This document shows, one piece after another, positions 1 through 6,467 of a DNA stretch of 7,621 bases. This DNA is from Bacteroidales bacterium UBA1208 (lineage in GTDB: Bacteria > Bacteroidota > Bacteroidia > Bacteroidales > P3), in NCBI GenBank assembly GCA_002309955.1, contig DBXQ01000009.1, positions 14,357 through 21,977 on the forward strand. Reading direction: 5' to 3'. Numbering within the stretch: position 1 is the first letter of the stretch; every line of letters begins with the position of its first letter. Under the pieces are notes generated by a model, which saw only the letters and a program-made list of their open reading frames with translations, was not told where the DNA came from and did not search any database. The translations under genes were made by a program, and so were the position numbers.

Positions 1-759
1 GGCAACGCCTCCTACACCGCCACCTTCGCTGCTCTGCCGCAATATGAGGTCACAATCGATGTCAATCCTGAAAATGCTGGTACAGTCACCGGAGCTGGCA
101 TCTACTACAAAGGCGAAACCGTCACTCTGACAGCCTCTCCCAACGAAGGCTATCGTTTCGTTGGCTGGGCAATTGATGGAAGCGTCGATCCTTTCGATTA
201 CATTATCATCACCCACGAGACCGTCTACTCCTTCATCATGTCTGAAACCCACGCGCACCATTGGACCGCTCTCTTCGAAGAAGATGTGACTCCTGCCATT
301 GTCACCGTCCACTACGACTCCTACGCAGGTAACATCTTCATCAACGAAGTTGAGACCAACACCTACCAAGGCTTCGTCGGTGACACCATCGTCATCCACG
401 CTATAGCCAATAGCGGTTTCCGCTTTGTCAACTGGATCGGCGCAGACATCGAGAACCCCACCTCTGCCACCATCTCCTATGTGATACGCAGCGCTGAGAC
501 ATCAATCGATGCTGTCTTCGAACAGGTTGAAGGCATTGACGATGTAAACACCGACAACATCACTATCTACAGCACGAACAACAACATCATCGTCCGTGGT
601 GCCGAACAGCAGACCATCCGCATCTTCGATGTGGTAGGCCGTCTGGTTGCCCAGCGCACCAACGCCAACGACGAAGAGACCATTGCCATGTCCAACACCG
701 GTGTCTATCTGGTTCAGGTCGGCAATGCAACTCCCCGCCGTGTGGTTGTCCGCCGCTAA
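1..759 (+). CDS. C-terminal part of a type IX-secreted protein with InlB-like beta repeats
   Basis: The reading frame is open from the first base, so this is the last 252 residues of a longer protein whose start lies outside the window. Two divergent InlB B-type (Flg_new-like) repeats are visible, at about residues 15-95 and 100-178. Each is built as a beta strand, a glycine-rich turn, a VTLTA/IVIHA-type strand and the hallmark G-[YF]-R-F-V-x-W (50-56 and 139-145), and ends in ALFEE or AVFEQ. The tail of an earlier repeat is seen at residues 3-12. From GIDDV (178-182) to the end is a typical type A sorting domain of type IX secretion, with IRIFDVVGRLV at 206-216, GVYLVQVG at 234-241 and a basic end. 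By family knowledge such proteins cross the outer membrane through the type IX system, the domain is cleaved, and the product is attached to the surface or released. Adhesin or enzyme function cannot be judged because the N-terminal part is missing. Confidence 0.9.
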   Translation, partial: GNASYTATFAALPQYEVTIDVNPENAGTVTGAGIYYKGETVTLTASPNEGYRFVGWAIDGSVDPFDYIIITHETVYSFIMSETHAHHWTALFEEDVTPAIVTVHYDSYAGNIFINEVETNTYQGFVGDTIVIHAIANSGFRFVNWIGADIENPTSATISYVIRSAETSIDAVFEQVEGIDDVNTDNITIYSTNNNIIVRGAEQQTIRIFDVVGRLVAQRTNANDEETIAMSNTGVYLVQVGNATPRRVVVRR

Positions 760-798
760 CCCTTCCTTTTAGCAAGCATTATAACTTGCATACCTTTC

Positions 799-831
799 AA
801 GGGGATGTCTCTCAACAGACATCCCCTTTTT
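799..831 (+). terminator. Intrinsic terminator after the type IX cargo gene
   Basis: A perfect 12-bp stem (799-810 with 817-828) closes a 6-base loop, CTCAAC, and the 3' arm runs into a T tract (827-831). It lies 40 bases after the stop codon and separates this gene from the symporter promoter. Confidence 0.92.
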
Positions 832-877
832 CATCCCTGTCAAATCTGAAAAAAACGTCCATGTCACTTTTTTTCTT

Positions 878-885
878 TATCTTTG
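878..885 (+). promoter_or_regulatory. Bacteroidota -7 promoter box for the symporter gene
   Basis: TATCTTTG matches the Bacteroidota sigma-ABfr -7 consensus TAnnTTTG. No clear TTTG-type -33 box is seen 19-21 bases upstream. Transcription would begin near 892, which leaves about 58 bases of leader before the ATG at 950 but only about 10 before the ATG at 902. This supports the later start. Confidence 0.7.
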
Positions 886-949
886 CAAATTCTACAAACA
901 TATGTCGGCAGCCACAATACCCTGCCACACAACAAACAGCAAAAAAACA

Positions 950-2503
950 ATGGACAAGATAATCATCTTCCTCAACGAATGCATCTGGAGTTGGCCGCTC
1001 GTGGGGCTCTGCCTTGCCGCAGCGTTGTACTTCTCTTTCGGCACCCGTTTTGTACAAGTGCGCCATCTACCCGAAATGGTTCGCCTTCTTTTCAAAAGCG
1101 ACCGTTCCAAGCGCGCCGGCATCTCCTCCTTCCAGGCCTTCGCCCTTGCCCTTTCGGGACGTGTAGGCACCGGCAACATCGTCGGTGTGGCCTTAGCCAT
1201 CGGCTTCGGCGGCCCTGGAGCCATCGTCTGGATGTGGATTATAGCCTTCCTCGGGGCCGGCACCGCCTATGCCGAAGCCTGTCTGGCACAAATCTACAAA
1301 CAACACCACGGCGACCAACTGCGCGGCGGTCCAGCCTACTACATCGAAAAAGGCCTCAACTGCTCCTGGCTGGCCATCCTTTTTGCCATCGCCACTGTCA
1401 TCTCCTGCGCCCTCTGCCTACCCCCCATCCACAGCAACAGCATTGCCATGTCCTTCTCCTCCACCTTCCATATCGCTCCTTGGATTGTCGGTGTCTGCGT
1501 TGCCTCCCTCATCGCCTTGGTGGTCATTGGTGGAGTCAAACGTATATCCAAGGTGGCCGAAATCGTAACCCCATTCATGGCCATAGCCTACGTCATCATT
1601 GCCATCATTGTTCTCATTGTCAACGCCCATGCCGTACCCGACGCATTCCGTTCCATGATTGCCTCCGCCTTCGGCTATCACCAAACCCTCGGCGGCATCG
1701 TGGGTGCTGCAGTGGCTTGGGGCGTAAAACGCGGCATCTATAGTAACGAGGCCGGACAAGGCACTGCCCCCATCGTAGCTGCGGCAGCCAAAGTCGACCA
1801 TCCCGTCAAGCAAGGCCTCGTGCAAGGTTTCTCAGTCTATGTCGACACCCTCCTTGTCTGCACCGCCACCGCAGTCATGCTGCTGGCCACCAACTGCTAC
1901 AACGTCATCGACCCCTCCACCGGAAACTATCTTGTCAAGTCCGATGTCGCCGACCTCGGACTTCCCGGTGTCGAATACACCATTGCCGCCCTTTCCACCC
2001 TGCTGCATCACGGCTGGGGCGGCATCGTCATCAGCATCACACTCTTCTTCTTCGCCTTCACCACCGTCATGGCATACTATTACTATGCCGAAACCAGCCT
2101 CGTCTACCTCTTCTCCAAAGCCCGCCAACACCGTCTCAAAACTCAGGAAAAATACTTCGGTCGCCAGAACCGCGCCGTAGCCCGCCACCGCGACCGCAAA
2201 ATGTTCGACACCCGCAAAAACGAAGGTCGCCTCATCAACATCCTCCGCATCCTCTTCATCGCCTCAGTCCTCTTCGGCAGCCTCAAAGAAGCCGGCATCA
2301 TCTGGAGCCTCGGCGACATGGGGGTCGGCATGATGGCATGGATCAACATCATCGCCATCCTTCTCCTCTCGCCCGTAGCCTTCCGTGCCCTCCGCGACTA
2401 CGAACGTCAACAAAAACAAGGTCTTAACCCAACATTCTCGCCCAAAGACCTCGGTATAAAAAATGCCGACTACTGGGATGAGGACAGCACACCCAAGCAA
2501 TAA
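950..2503 (+). CDS. Alanine/glycine:cation symporter family (AGCS) transporter
   Basis: This is an inner-membrane secondary transporter that by family imports alanine, glycine or a related small amino acid with Na+ or H+. The frame is also open from an ATG at 902, but the ATG at 950 is preferred. It gives the family-typical N-terminus MDKIIIFLNECIW, and the extra 16 residues from 902 are hydrophilic and too close to the promoter. At 517 residues it is slightly longer than usual for the family. Landmarks are GTGNIVGVA (73-81), the AGCS signature GGPGAIVWMWIIAFLG (87-102), SNEAGQGTAP (265-274), HPVKQGLVQ (284-292) and a DT...CTATA segment (299-308). Many hydrophobic segments span the chain. A strongly basic hydrophilic loop at about 388-427 separates the last two membrane segments from the rest and is longer than I would expect. 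Codons mostly end in C. The stop codon overlaps the ATA-headed remnant of a secreted-protein gene. Family assignment is firm; the substrate is inferred. Confidence 0.96.
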   Translation: MDKIIIFLNECIWSWPLVGLCLAAALYFSFGTRFVQVRHLPEMVRLLFKSDRSKRAGISSFQAFALALSGRVGTGNIVGVALAIGFGGPGAIVWMWIIAFLGAGTAYAEACLAQIYKQHHGDQLRGGPAYYIEKGLNCSWLAILFAIATVISCALCLPPIHSNSIAMSFSSTFHIAPWIVGVCVASLIALVVIGGVKRISKVAEIVTPFMAIAYVIIAIIVLIVNAHAVPDAFRSMIASAFGYHQTLGGIVGAAVAWGVKRGIYSNEAGQGTAPIVAAAAKVDHPVKQGLVQGFSVYVDTLLVCTATAVMLLATNCYNVIDPSTGNYLVKSDVADLGLPGVEYTIAALSTLLHHGWGGIVISITLFFFAFTTVMAYYYYAETSLVYLFSKARQHRLKTQEKYFGRQNRAVARHRDRKMFDTRKNEGRLINILRILFIASVLFGSLKEAGIIWSLGDMGVGMMAWINIIAILLLSPVAFRALRDYERQQKQGLNPTFSPKDLGIKNADYWDEDSTPKQ

Positions 2504-2833
2504 AAAACCTTCTGGCTATTGCCGCAGCACCGCTTGCCACCCTCACCGCCACAGCACAGCCTGCACCCATCCCCCTGCTCGGCCATGGCCTCGGCAACGC
2601 TCCCTCCGACTGCACCCGCTACCACCTGCTGCGTCACGCCCGCCTCGAAGCCCTCAGCGTCGGCACAACCGTTGACTACCGCGGCATCGACACCCTCCGT
2701 ATCAACATCCCCGCAGGAACCGAACCCATCCCCCTGTCCGACAAACGTATACCTTTTTCCCCATCCCGTCAACCTCCAAGTCACAAATCGTTCGGGCAAG
2801 CCCATCATTCCTCAAATCCTACCCCATCCCTAA
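2500..2833 (+). pseudogene. Start-lost, frameshifted remnant of a secreted-protein gene
   Basis: The frame beginning at ATA 2500-2502 reads as a standard signal peptide: K-N, a hydrophobic LLAIAAAPLATLT core, and an A-T-A/Q-P cleavage site near residue 19. It continues as plausible mature protein (GTTVDYRGIDTLRINIPAG, then EPIPLSDK) to about 2742. Third positions are mostly C, as in the symporter, so this was coding. No ATG, GTG or TTG exists in this frame between the upstream in-frame stop (TGA 2479-2481) and the signal peptide. ATA occupies exactly the place of a start that would overlap the symporter stop as ATGA. After about 2740 the better protein-like reading moves to the +1 frame (NVYLFPHPVNLQVTNRSGKP) and stops at 2833, far short of a normal secreted protein. 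I infer a decayed second gene of a symporter operon. Use of ATA as a rare start for a short product is the alternative. The product family is not recognised. Confidence 0.62.
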
Positions 2834-2836
2834 CTT

Positions 2837-2903
2837 CGCTCCTCCGCCCCCAGTTATTCCTCAGTTCTCCTTCTGAAATGGGAGAACTGAGGACTAAGGA
2901 GCG
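2837..2903. repeat. Long imperfect inverted repeat downstream of the gene remnant
   Basis: The inner arms 2854-2870 and 2881-2897 pair at 16 of 17 positions around the loop TTCTGAAATG. The outer arms CGCTCCT (2837-2843) and AGGAGCG (2897-2903) continue the stem. The left arm carries an extra unpaired 10 bases, CCGCCCCCAG (2844-2853). No T tract follows on either strand, so an ordinary terminator is unlikely. It begins right after the frameshifted end of the gene remnant and may be the edge of a small interspersed repeat. Confidence 0.75.
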
Positions 2904-3165
2904 AAAGAAGAGCGTCTGGGTTTCCATTGGTCATCGAGACGGAGAACAGGATAATACGGTCATTATCAGCCTTTCCGTTTTACATGTCTCCACTTTGCTT
3001 TTGAACGGCCTCTATCGGAGGCCTACTTAGCTTAATGACCGATTTGGGTTTATTCTTTCCTTCTTCTTCCGCAGAGGAAGAACTGAAGATACGAGGAAGG
3101 GCAAAGTGAAAAACAGCTGGCAAACTTGGAACAACCCGTCTCCGACCTAAGTTGTGGAGAAAAAG
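2904..3165. other. Non-coding stretch, possible interspersed repeat or decayed sequence
   Basis: I see no gene I can support here. On the + strand the frame of the upstream remnant stays open to TAG 3028-3030, but codon use no longer looks coding. On the - strand one frame reads from about 3180 to 2834, interrupted only by TAA at 2980-2982 and a later stop near 2855. That could be a decayed reading frame or chance. A 6-bp hairpin, GGCCTC-TATCG-GAGGCC, lies at 3007-3023. The segment around 3070-3090 (GGAAGAACTGAAGATACGAG) resembles the right arm of the 2837-2903 repeat (GGAGAACTGAGGACTAAGGA), which suggests a diverged second copy. Confidence 0.4.
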
Positions 3166-3197
3166 TTGCGATGAATGCAAAATAAATCGTATCTTTG
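3166..3197 (+). promoter_or_regulatory. Promoter for the SR-rich protein / phosphorylase unit
   Basis: TATCTTTG (3190-3197) is a full match to the Bacteroidota -7 consensus TAnnTTTG. TTG at 3166-3168, 21 bases upstream, fits the -33 element and spacing. Transcription would start near 3204, leaving a leader of about 55 A-rich bases before the ATG at 3259. Confidence 0.78.
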
Positions 3198-3209
3198 CAA
3201 AATAAATCG
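3176..3209 (+). repeat. 14-bp direct repeat flanking the -7 box
   Basis: TGCAAAATAAATCG occurs exactly at 3176-3189 and 3196-3209. The period is 20 bases, about two helical turns, so both copies face the same side of DNA. One copy lies between the -33 and -7 boxes. The other begins inside the -7 box and covers the predicted start point. A tandem operator for a regulator and a small duplication of the promoter are both possible. Confidence 0.6.
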
Positions 3210-3258
3210 GACAAAAAAAATACTAAATAACAAACAAACAATTAAAAGACATACAGCC

Positions 3259-4656
3259 ATGAAAAAGCTTGTTTTATTGGTGGCATTGATGTTAGCCACA
3301 GTGACTGTTAAAGCAAACAACATCCTTTATTTCACCTACAATCAGGCAGCACGCACCGTGGCCTGTCTCAACGGGCAGGATGAGCTGATGATTTACTGCG
3401 GATATGAGGACGAACTGCCCACCTATGTACTTATCAACGAAGTCTGGGCGGAGCAAATCAGCTCGTCGTTCTACGAGATTTGGCTATATGGGTACGATGC
3501 CTACACAGGCGAGGAGATTTTCATGCCCATCGATTTGGAGTGCATCTATCTGATGCAGCATGGCAAGATATACAGTGCAGCGCAGTACCTGCGCTTCCGC
3601 ACCACACATGTGCGTCCCAACTTCGCCTGGGTCATGCCGCCATACAATCCTTTTGTCCGCGCACCCAGACCCGTGGTATATTACTACACCTACCACTATG
3701 ATATCCACCGTCCAGGATGGCACTGGCGCAATTATCCGCACATCCATTATCACCCCTACTACATGCGCCATCCGCATCACCCAGCCCCCGTCCCGCCAAA
3801 GCCCTACACACCGGGACGTGAATACCCGGGATACCACACCACAGGTAACGGCTACCAATATGACAACCTGCCGCTTGTAGGCCGCGTCACCGCACCCCGT
3901 TCCTCCTCAACAGTGCGCAACAATCCCGCTGAACGCAACGGAAACCGCATCACCAGCGACCGCAAAAGCAACACCATTACAACCACCGACCGCGCAACAG
4001 GCAGCCGTACTACCACCAACGCCCCCAGTCGCAACGAGTCGCTGAACGGCCCGGGCACACGCGACAATAGCATCTCTACACGCGGCGAGAGCTCATCCTC
4101 GCGCTCAGACAACAGCAACAGCCGTGCAGGCAACACCTCCTCGCGCAGCAACGACAAATCGTCAACTCGCAACAGTGGAAACAACGGCCGCGGAAACAAC
4201 GACTCGGGTATTTCCTCCTCACGCTCGGAAGGTAGCTCTTCGCGTGGCAACGTGAAAACCGAAACGCCCTCATCGCGCAACGAGGTGAAAACCGAATCAT
4301 CTTCTTCGCGCAGCAACAACAGCTCATCGCGCAGCAACAATAGCACCGTCGGCCGCGACAACAACAACCCAGGCACTTCTTCCTCTATCCGCACCACTAA
4401 CAATCAAGCCTCCTCCCAACGCAATCAGGCAGTCTCCACCCGTGACAACAGCGACAACGAAAACGGTGCCAAACGCTCCAGCAGCACATCGCGTTCCTCG
4501 TCAAGCCGCAGCAACAATGCCACAACTTCACAGTCATCGCGTGCTGGCAACAACAACTCTTCCTCGTCACGCACAGGTACCAGCACCTCGTCACGCAGCA
4601 ACGAGTCGAACAGCCGCAACGCCACGACCCGCAATGCCAACAGCGGCCGCAACTAA
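3259..4656 (+). CDS. Exported His/Tyr-rich and Ser/Arg/Asn-rich low-complexity protein
   Basis: I do not recognise a named family. The start at 3259 is chosen because it opens a clear signal peptide (MKKLVLLVALMLATVTVKA, cut before NN at about residue 20). An in-frame ATG at 3175 lies upstream of the promoter box. The 465 residues fall into three parts. Residues 21-130 are ordinary folded-type sequence with many aromatic and acidic residues. Residues 138-202 are packed with Tyr, His, Pro and Trp (YYYTYHYDIHRPGWHWRNYP at 141-160, then HPHHP). Residues 213-465 are almost only Ser, Arg, Asn, Thr and Gly, with 16 SR dipeptides and blocks like SSSRSNN. The tail should be disordered and strongly basic. 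No sorting domain, lipobox or membrane anchor is seen, so the protein is probably periplasmic or envelope-associated. The His/Tyr block could bind metal or cell-wall material and the basic tail an anionic polymer; both are guesses. The gene is first in a probable unit with the phosphorylase 35 bases downstream. Confidence 0.85.
   Translation: MKKLVLLVALMLATVTVKANNILYFTYNQAARTVACLNGQDELMIYCGYEDELPTYVLINEVWAEQISSSFYEIWLYGYDAYTGEEIFMPIDLECIYLMQHGKIYSAAQYLRFRTTHVRPNFAWVMPPYNPFVRAPRPVVYYYTYHYDIHRPGWHWRNYPHIHYHPYYMRHPHHPAPVPPKPYTPGREYPGYHTTGNGYQYDNLPLVGRVTAPRSSSTVRNNPAERNGNRITSDRKSNTITTTDRATGSRTTTNAPSRNESLNGPGTRDNSISTRGESSSSRSDNSNSRAGNTSSRSNDKSSTRNSGNNGRGNNDSGISSSRSEGSSSRGNVKTETPSSRNEVKTESSSSRSNNSSSRSNNSTVGRDNNNPGTSSSIRTTNNQASSQRNQAVSTRDNSDNENGAKRSSSTSRSSSSRSNNATTSQSSRAGNNNSSSSRTGTSTSSRSNESNSRNATTRNANSGRN
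3895..4653 (+). repeat. Degenerate Ser-Arg-Asn coding microrepeat
   Basis: This is the 253-codon low-complexity tail of the exported protein. It is made of irregular copies of a TCN-TCN-TCN-CGC-AGC-AAC pattern, most regular at about 4300-4341 where SSSRSNN is repeated back to back. Synonymous codons differ between copies, so selection appears to act on the amino-acid composition rather than on recent slippage alone. Confidence 0.7.
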
Positions 4657-4691
4657 TCTGAATTCATAGGCACAAACGAACATTCACTGCC

Positions 4692-5564
4692 ATGGCAATA
4701 AAAGAAAGCGAACTGGTATTGGCTCCCAACGGGAGCCTTTACCACATCCACCTCACAGGCGACATGCTGGCCGACAATGTGTTGCTGGTTGGCGACCCTG
4801 AGCGGGTCGAGATGTTCAAAAGTATTTTCGAAAGCATTGAACATGAATCGTCAAACCGAGAAATCCATGCCTTGACGGGGCGCTACCACGGCACCCGTTT
4901 CACGGCTCTGTCGACAGGCATGGGATGCGACAATATTGATATCGTGGCCACCGAGCTCGACGCTGCAGCCAATTTCGACCTCTCCACCCGCACCGTCCTT
5001 TCCCACCATCGCACACTCAATTTAGTCCGTATAGGTACCAGCGGATCGCTGCTGAAGGAGGTGGATTGCGGCAGCCTGGTAGCCGCACGCTACGCCATTG
5101 GGCTCGACGGACTGATGAACTACTATGTCCACGGTTCGGAAGGCTTTGAACCGGAAATGGAGAAAGCCTTCGAGCAGCACATGCAGTTCGACACCCGCCT
5201 GGCTTCACCCTATTGCGTAAAGGGCAGCGAGACATTGCTGGCTCGAGTAGCAGAGTGCATGCATACGGGCATCACGGTTACCGCCCCTGGCTTCTATGGC
5301 CCGCAAGGCCGACATATCCGCTTGTCCCCCAGCATTAAACATCTTAACGAGAAATTGGCGCAGTTTAGTTGGAACGGGACTCCGGTGACCAATCTTGAGA
5401 TGGAGACCTCGGCCATATACGGCTTTGCACAAGCCCTTGGCCATGAAGCACTGACCGTGTGCCTCATCATCGCCAACCGGCCGGCAGGTACGTTTCTGAA
5501 CGATTACCACTCAGCCATGAGACAAACCATTGCAACAATCATAGAAAGACTTTCAAAACAATGA
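4692..5564 (+). CDS. Nucleoside phosphorylase, uridine phosphorylase type (PNP_UDP_1 family)
   Basis: This is a cytosolic salvage enzyme that splits a nucleoside with phosphate into base and ribose-1-phosphate. The 290 residues cover the whole family fold. By comparison with E. coli Udp the phosphate site is present: GDPERV with G34 and R38, R56 of SNREIH from the partner subunit, and R113 with T116 of VRIGTSG. STGMG (74-78) precedes it. Q205 and R207 in YGPQGR match the Gln/Arg pair that reads uracil in uridine phosphorylases, and EME (236-238) matches the ribose-binding Met/Glu. R263 of IANR corresponds to the active-site Arg near the C-terminus. The Gln-x-Arg pair favours uridine over purine nucleosides, but I would not exclude broader pyrimidine specificity. 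No promoter or terminator is visible in the 35-base gap behind the SR-rich gene, so co-transcription is likely. The stop overlaps the next gene by ATGA, suggesting translational coupling. Confidence 0.93.
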   Translation: MAIKESELVLAPNGSLYHIHLTGDMLADNVLLVGDPERVEMFKSIFESIEHESSNREIHALTGRYHGTRFTALSTGMGCDNIDIVATELDAAANFDLSTRTVLSHHRTLNLVRIGTSGSLLKEVDCGSLVAARYAIGLDGLMNYYVHGSEGFEPEMEKAFEQHMQFDTRLASPYCVKGSETLLARVAECMHTGITVTAPGFYGPQGRHIRLSPSIKHLNEKLAQFSWNGTPVTNLEMETSAIYGFAQALGHEALTVCLIIANRPAGTFLNDYHSAMRQTIATIIERLSKQ

Positions 5565-6016
5565 AAAAGATACTTTTCCTTCTTTTTTCCATTGCGGCCA
5601 CGTTGTCCGCATGGAGCCAAGCCCAACCTGATTACATTCCCGAACAGCTGGGACGCGACGCCCATCACATTATCCAGTCGCTCGGCGCTTTTGTGGGCAA
5701 CGAACGCGCCGAGAGCCAATCGTTCGACATCACCTATATGCCCGCGGGCAACGGTGTGGAAGGGGTTATGATTATCAACACGGCAGACTATCGATGCACC
5801 TTCAAACTGGATGCACAATACGAGATTTGCTACGAACTCACCATCGATATCCGTTCAAAGGAATTCCTCGACCAGTTTTACAATCTGTTTTCTTCGTATA
5901 GAACAGAAAATAAGGACGATCACCGCATCATGAGTTTCGGTAACGAAAAACTGCATATAACGGAAAATCCATCCACCACGTCGCGCTACCGCAGTTTCAA
6001 ATTCACAATCGAATAA
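5561..6016 (+). CDS. Small exported protein of unknown function
   Basis: This 151-residue protein has a signal peptide (MKKILFLLFSIAATLSAWSQA, cut near residues 20-22) and a mature part of about 130 residues. I do not recognise the family. The start at 5561 is chosen over an earlier in-frame ATG (5459) because it opens the signal peptide and overlaps the phosphorylase stop as ATGA. The mature part starts with an amphipathic stretch (PEQLGRDAHHIIQSLGAFV, 27-45). Alternating hydrophobic strands follow (FDITYM, GVMIIN, CTFKLD, CYELTIDI), then a helix (EFLDQFYNLFSSY, 101-113) and two short strands. This suggests a compact alpha/beta fold in the periplasm. Two cysteines (79 and 90) could form a disulphide. 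It has no lipobox. No clear terminator follows; the unit runs into an A/T-rich gap. Confidence 0.85.
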   Translation: MKKILFLLFSIAATLSAWSQAQPDYIPEQLGRDAHHIIQSLGAFVGNERAESQSFDITYMPAGNGVEGVMIINTADYRCTFKLDAQYEICYELTIDIRSKEFLDQFYNLFSSYRTENKDDHRIMSFGNEKLHITENPSTTSRYRSFKFTIE

Positions 6017-6354
6017 TGCCGGTTTTACACCCATCCATTTATCGTTATTCAATAATTTAATTACCAACATATTAGAGATTTTCCATCAGAAAAGTATAAA
6101 TCACAATTAATTTATAATCAACACAATACGCAGATATATACAAATCAGATATGTCTAAATAGGCGAAAAAAGGAGAATTTGAGGAAGAAAAAAAGCGATT
6201 TCACCTTATCCGCGAGATAAAAAAACAAAAAAAATAGCTTGAATTGGGCAAAAAAAATCAATAATAATAGGATGTGTATCAATTCTTTAATATAAGAACT
6301 AAAAAAAAATATTCATTGAGAGAACAAAAAATAATATATATGCATTTTTTTTAG
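6017..6354. other. A/T-rich intergenic region with phased A-tracts
   Basis: No gene or RNA that I can support lies here. The stretch is very A/T-rich and holds repeated A-tracts at 6166-6171, 6188-6194, 6219-6225, 6227-6234, 6250-6257, 6301-6309 and 6326-6331. It leads up to the promoter of the peptide/fimbrillin-like unit, so bent DNA or an UP-like promoter enhancer is a plausible role. No convincing terminator for the preceding gene was found. The only small stems are TTATC-CGCGA-GATAA around 6206-6220 and TTATT/AATAA near 6046. Confidence 0.6.
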
Positions 6355-6362
6355 TATTTTTG
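6355..6362 (+). promoter_or_regulatory. -7 promoter box of the peptide / fimbrillin-like unit
   Basis: TATTTTTG followed by CA fits TAnnTTTG. No TTG-type -33 box is present at the usual spacing; A-tract DNA occupies that position instead. The predicted start near 6369 gives a leader of about 100 bases before the ATG at 6468. Confidence 0.68.
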
Positions 6363-6395
6363 CACCGTCAAAATAATGCCGAAGTATAGGTTATG

Positions 6396-6439
6396 GGGTT
6401 CTGCCTGTACAAGGTAATTAAATGGTATAAATAGAACCC
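6396..6439 (+). promoter_or_regulatory. Possible stem in the 5' leader of the small peptide gene
   Basis: GGGTTCT (6396-6402) can pair over 7 bp with AGAACCC (6433-6439), enclosing CCT/AGG at 6404-6406 and 6412-6414. It lies within the predicted leader and ends 28 bases before the start codon. It matches no riboswitch I recognise, and the stem alone is short. Confidence 0.35.
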
Positions 6440-6467
6440 AAATTAAATTTATACACAACAAAAAAAA

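Noticed and set aside
902..949. Earlier in-frame start (ATG 902) for the symporter
   Set aside because: It adds 16 hydrophilic residues not expected in the family and would leave only about 10 bases of leader after the promoter box.
883..1743. Long + strand frame overlapping the symporter gene
   Set aside because: The translation is rich in Arg, His, Pro and Leu with no family features. It is the out-of-frame shadow of the C-ending codons of the transporter.
2470..2808. Minus-strand open frame of 112 codons opposite the gene remnant
   Set aside because: It is a Gly/Cys/Val-rich mirror of the coding-type + strand and shows no domain, promoter or start signal.
2837..2903. Terminator for the symporter gene
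   Set aside because: The stem is long, but it has a 10-base bulge and no T tract on either strand, so I list it as a repeat instead.
3852..4403. Minus-strand open frame of 183 codons opposite the SR-rich tail
   Set aside because: Its Leu/Arg/Glu/Val-rich repetitive translation is what the complement of Ser-Arg-Asn codons must give, and no promoter is present.
3300..4650. CRISPR array or tandem repeat locus suggested by repeated blocks
   Set aside because: The repeats are irregular coding microrepeats without constant repeat/spacer lengths. No true direct-repeat array exists in the window.
6017..6354. Invertible promoter flanked by inverted repeats before the fimbrillin-like unit
   Set aside because: I looked for matching inverted repeats on both sides of the promoter and found none of useful length.
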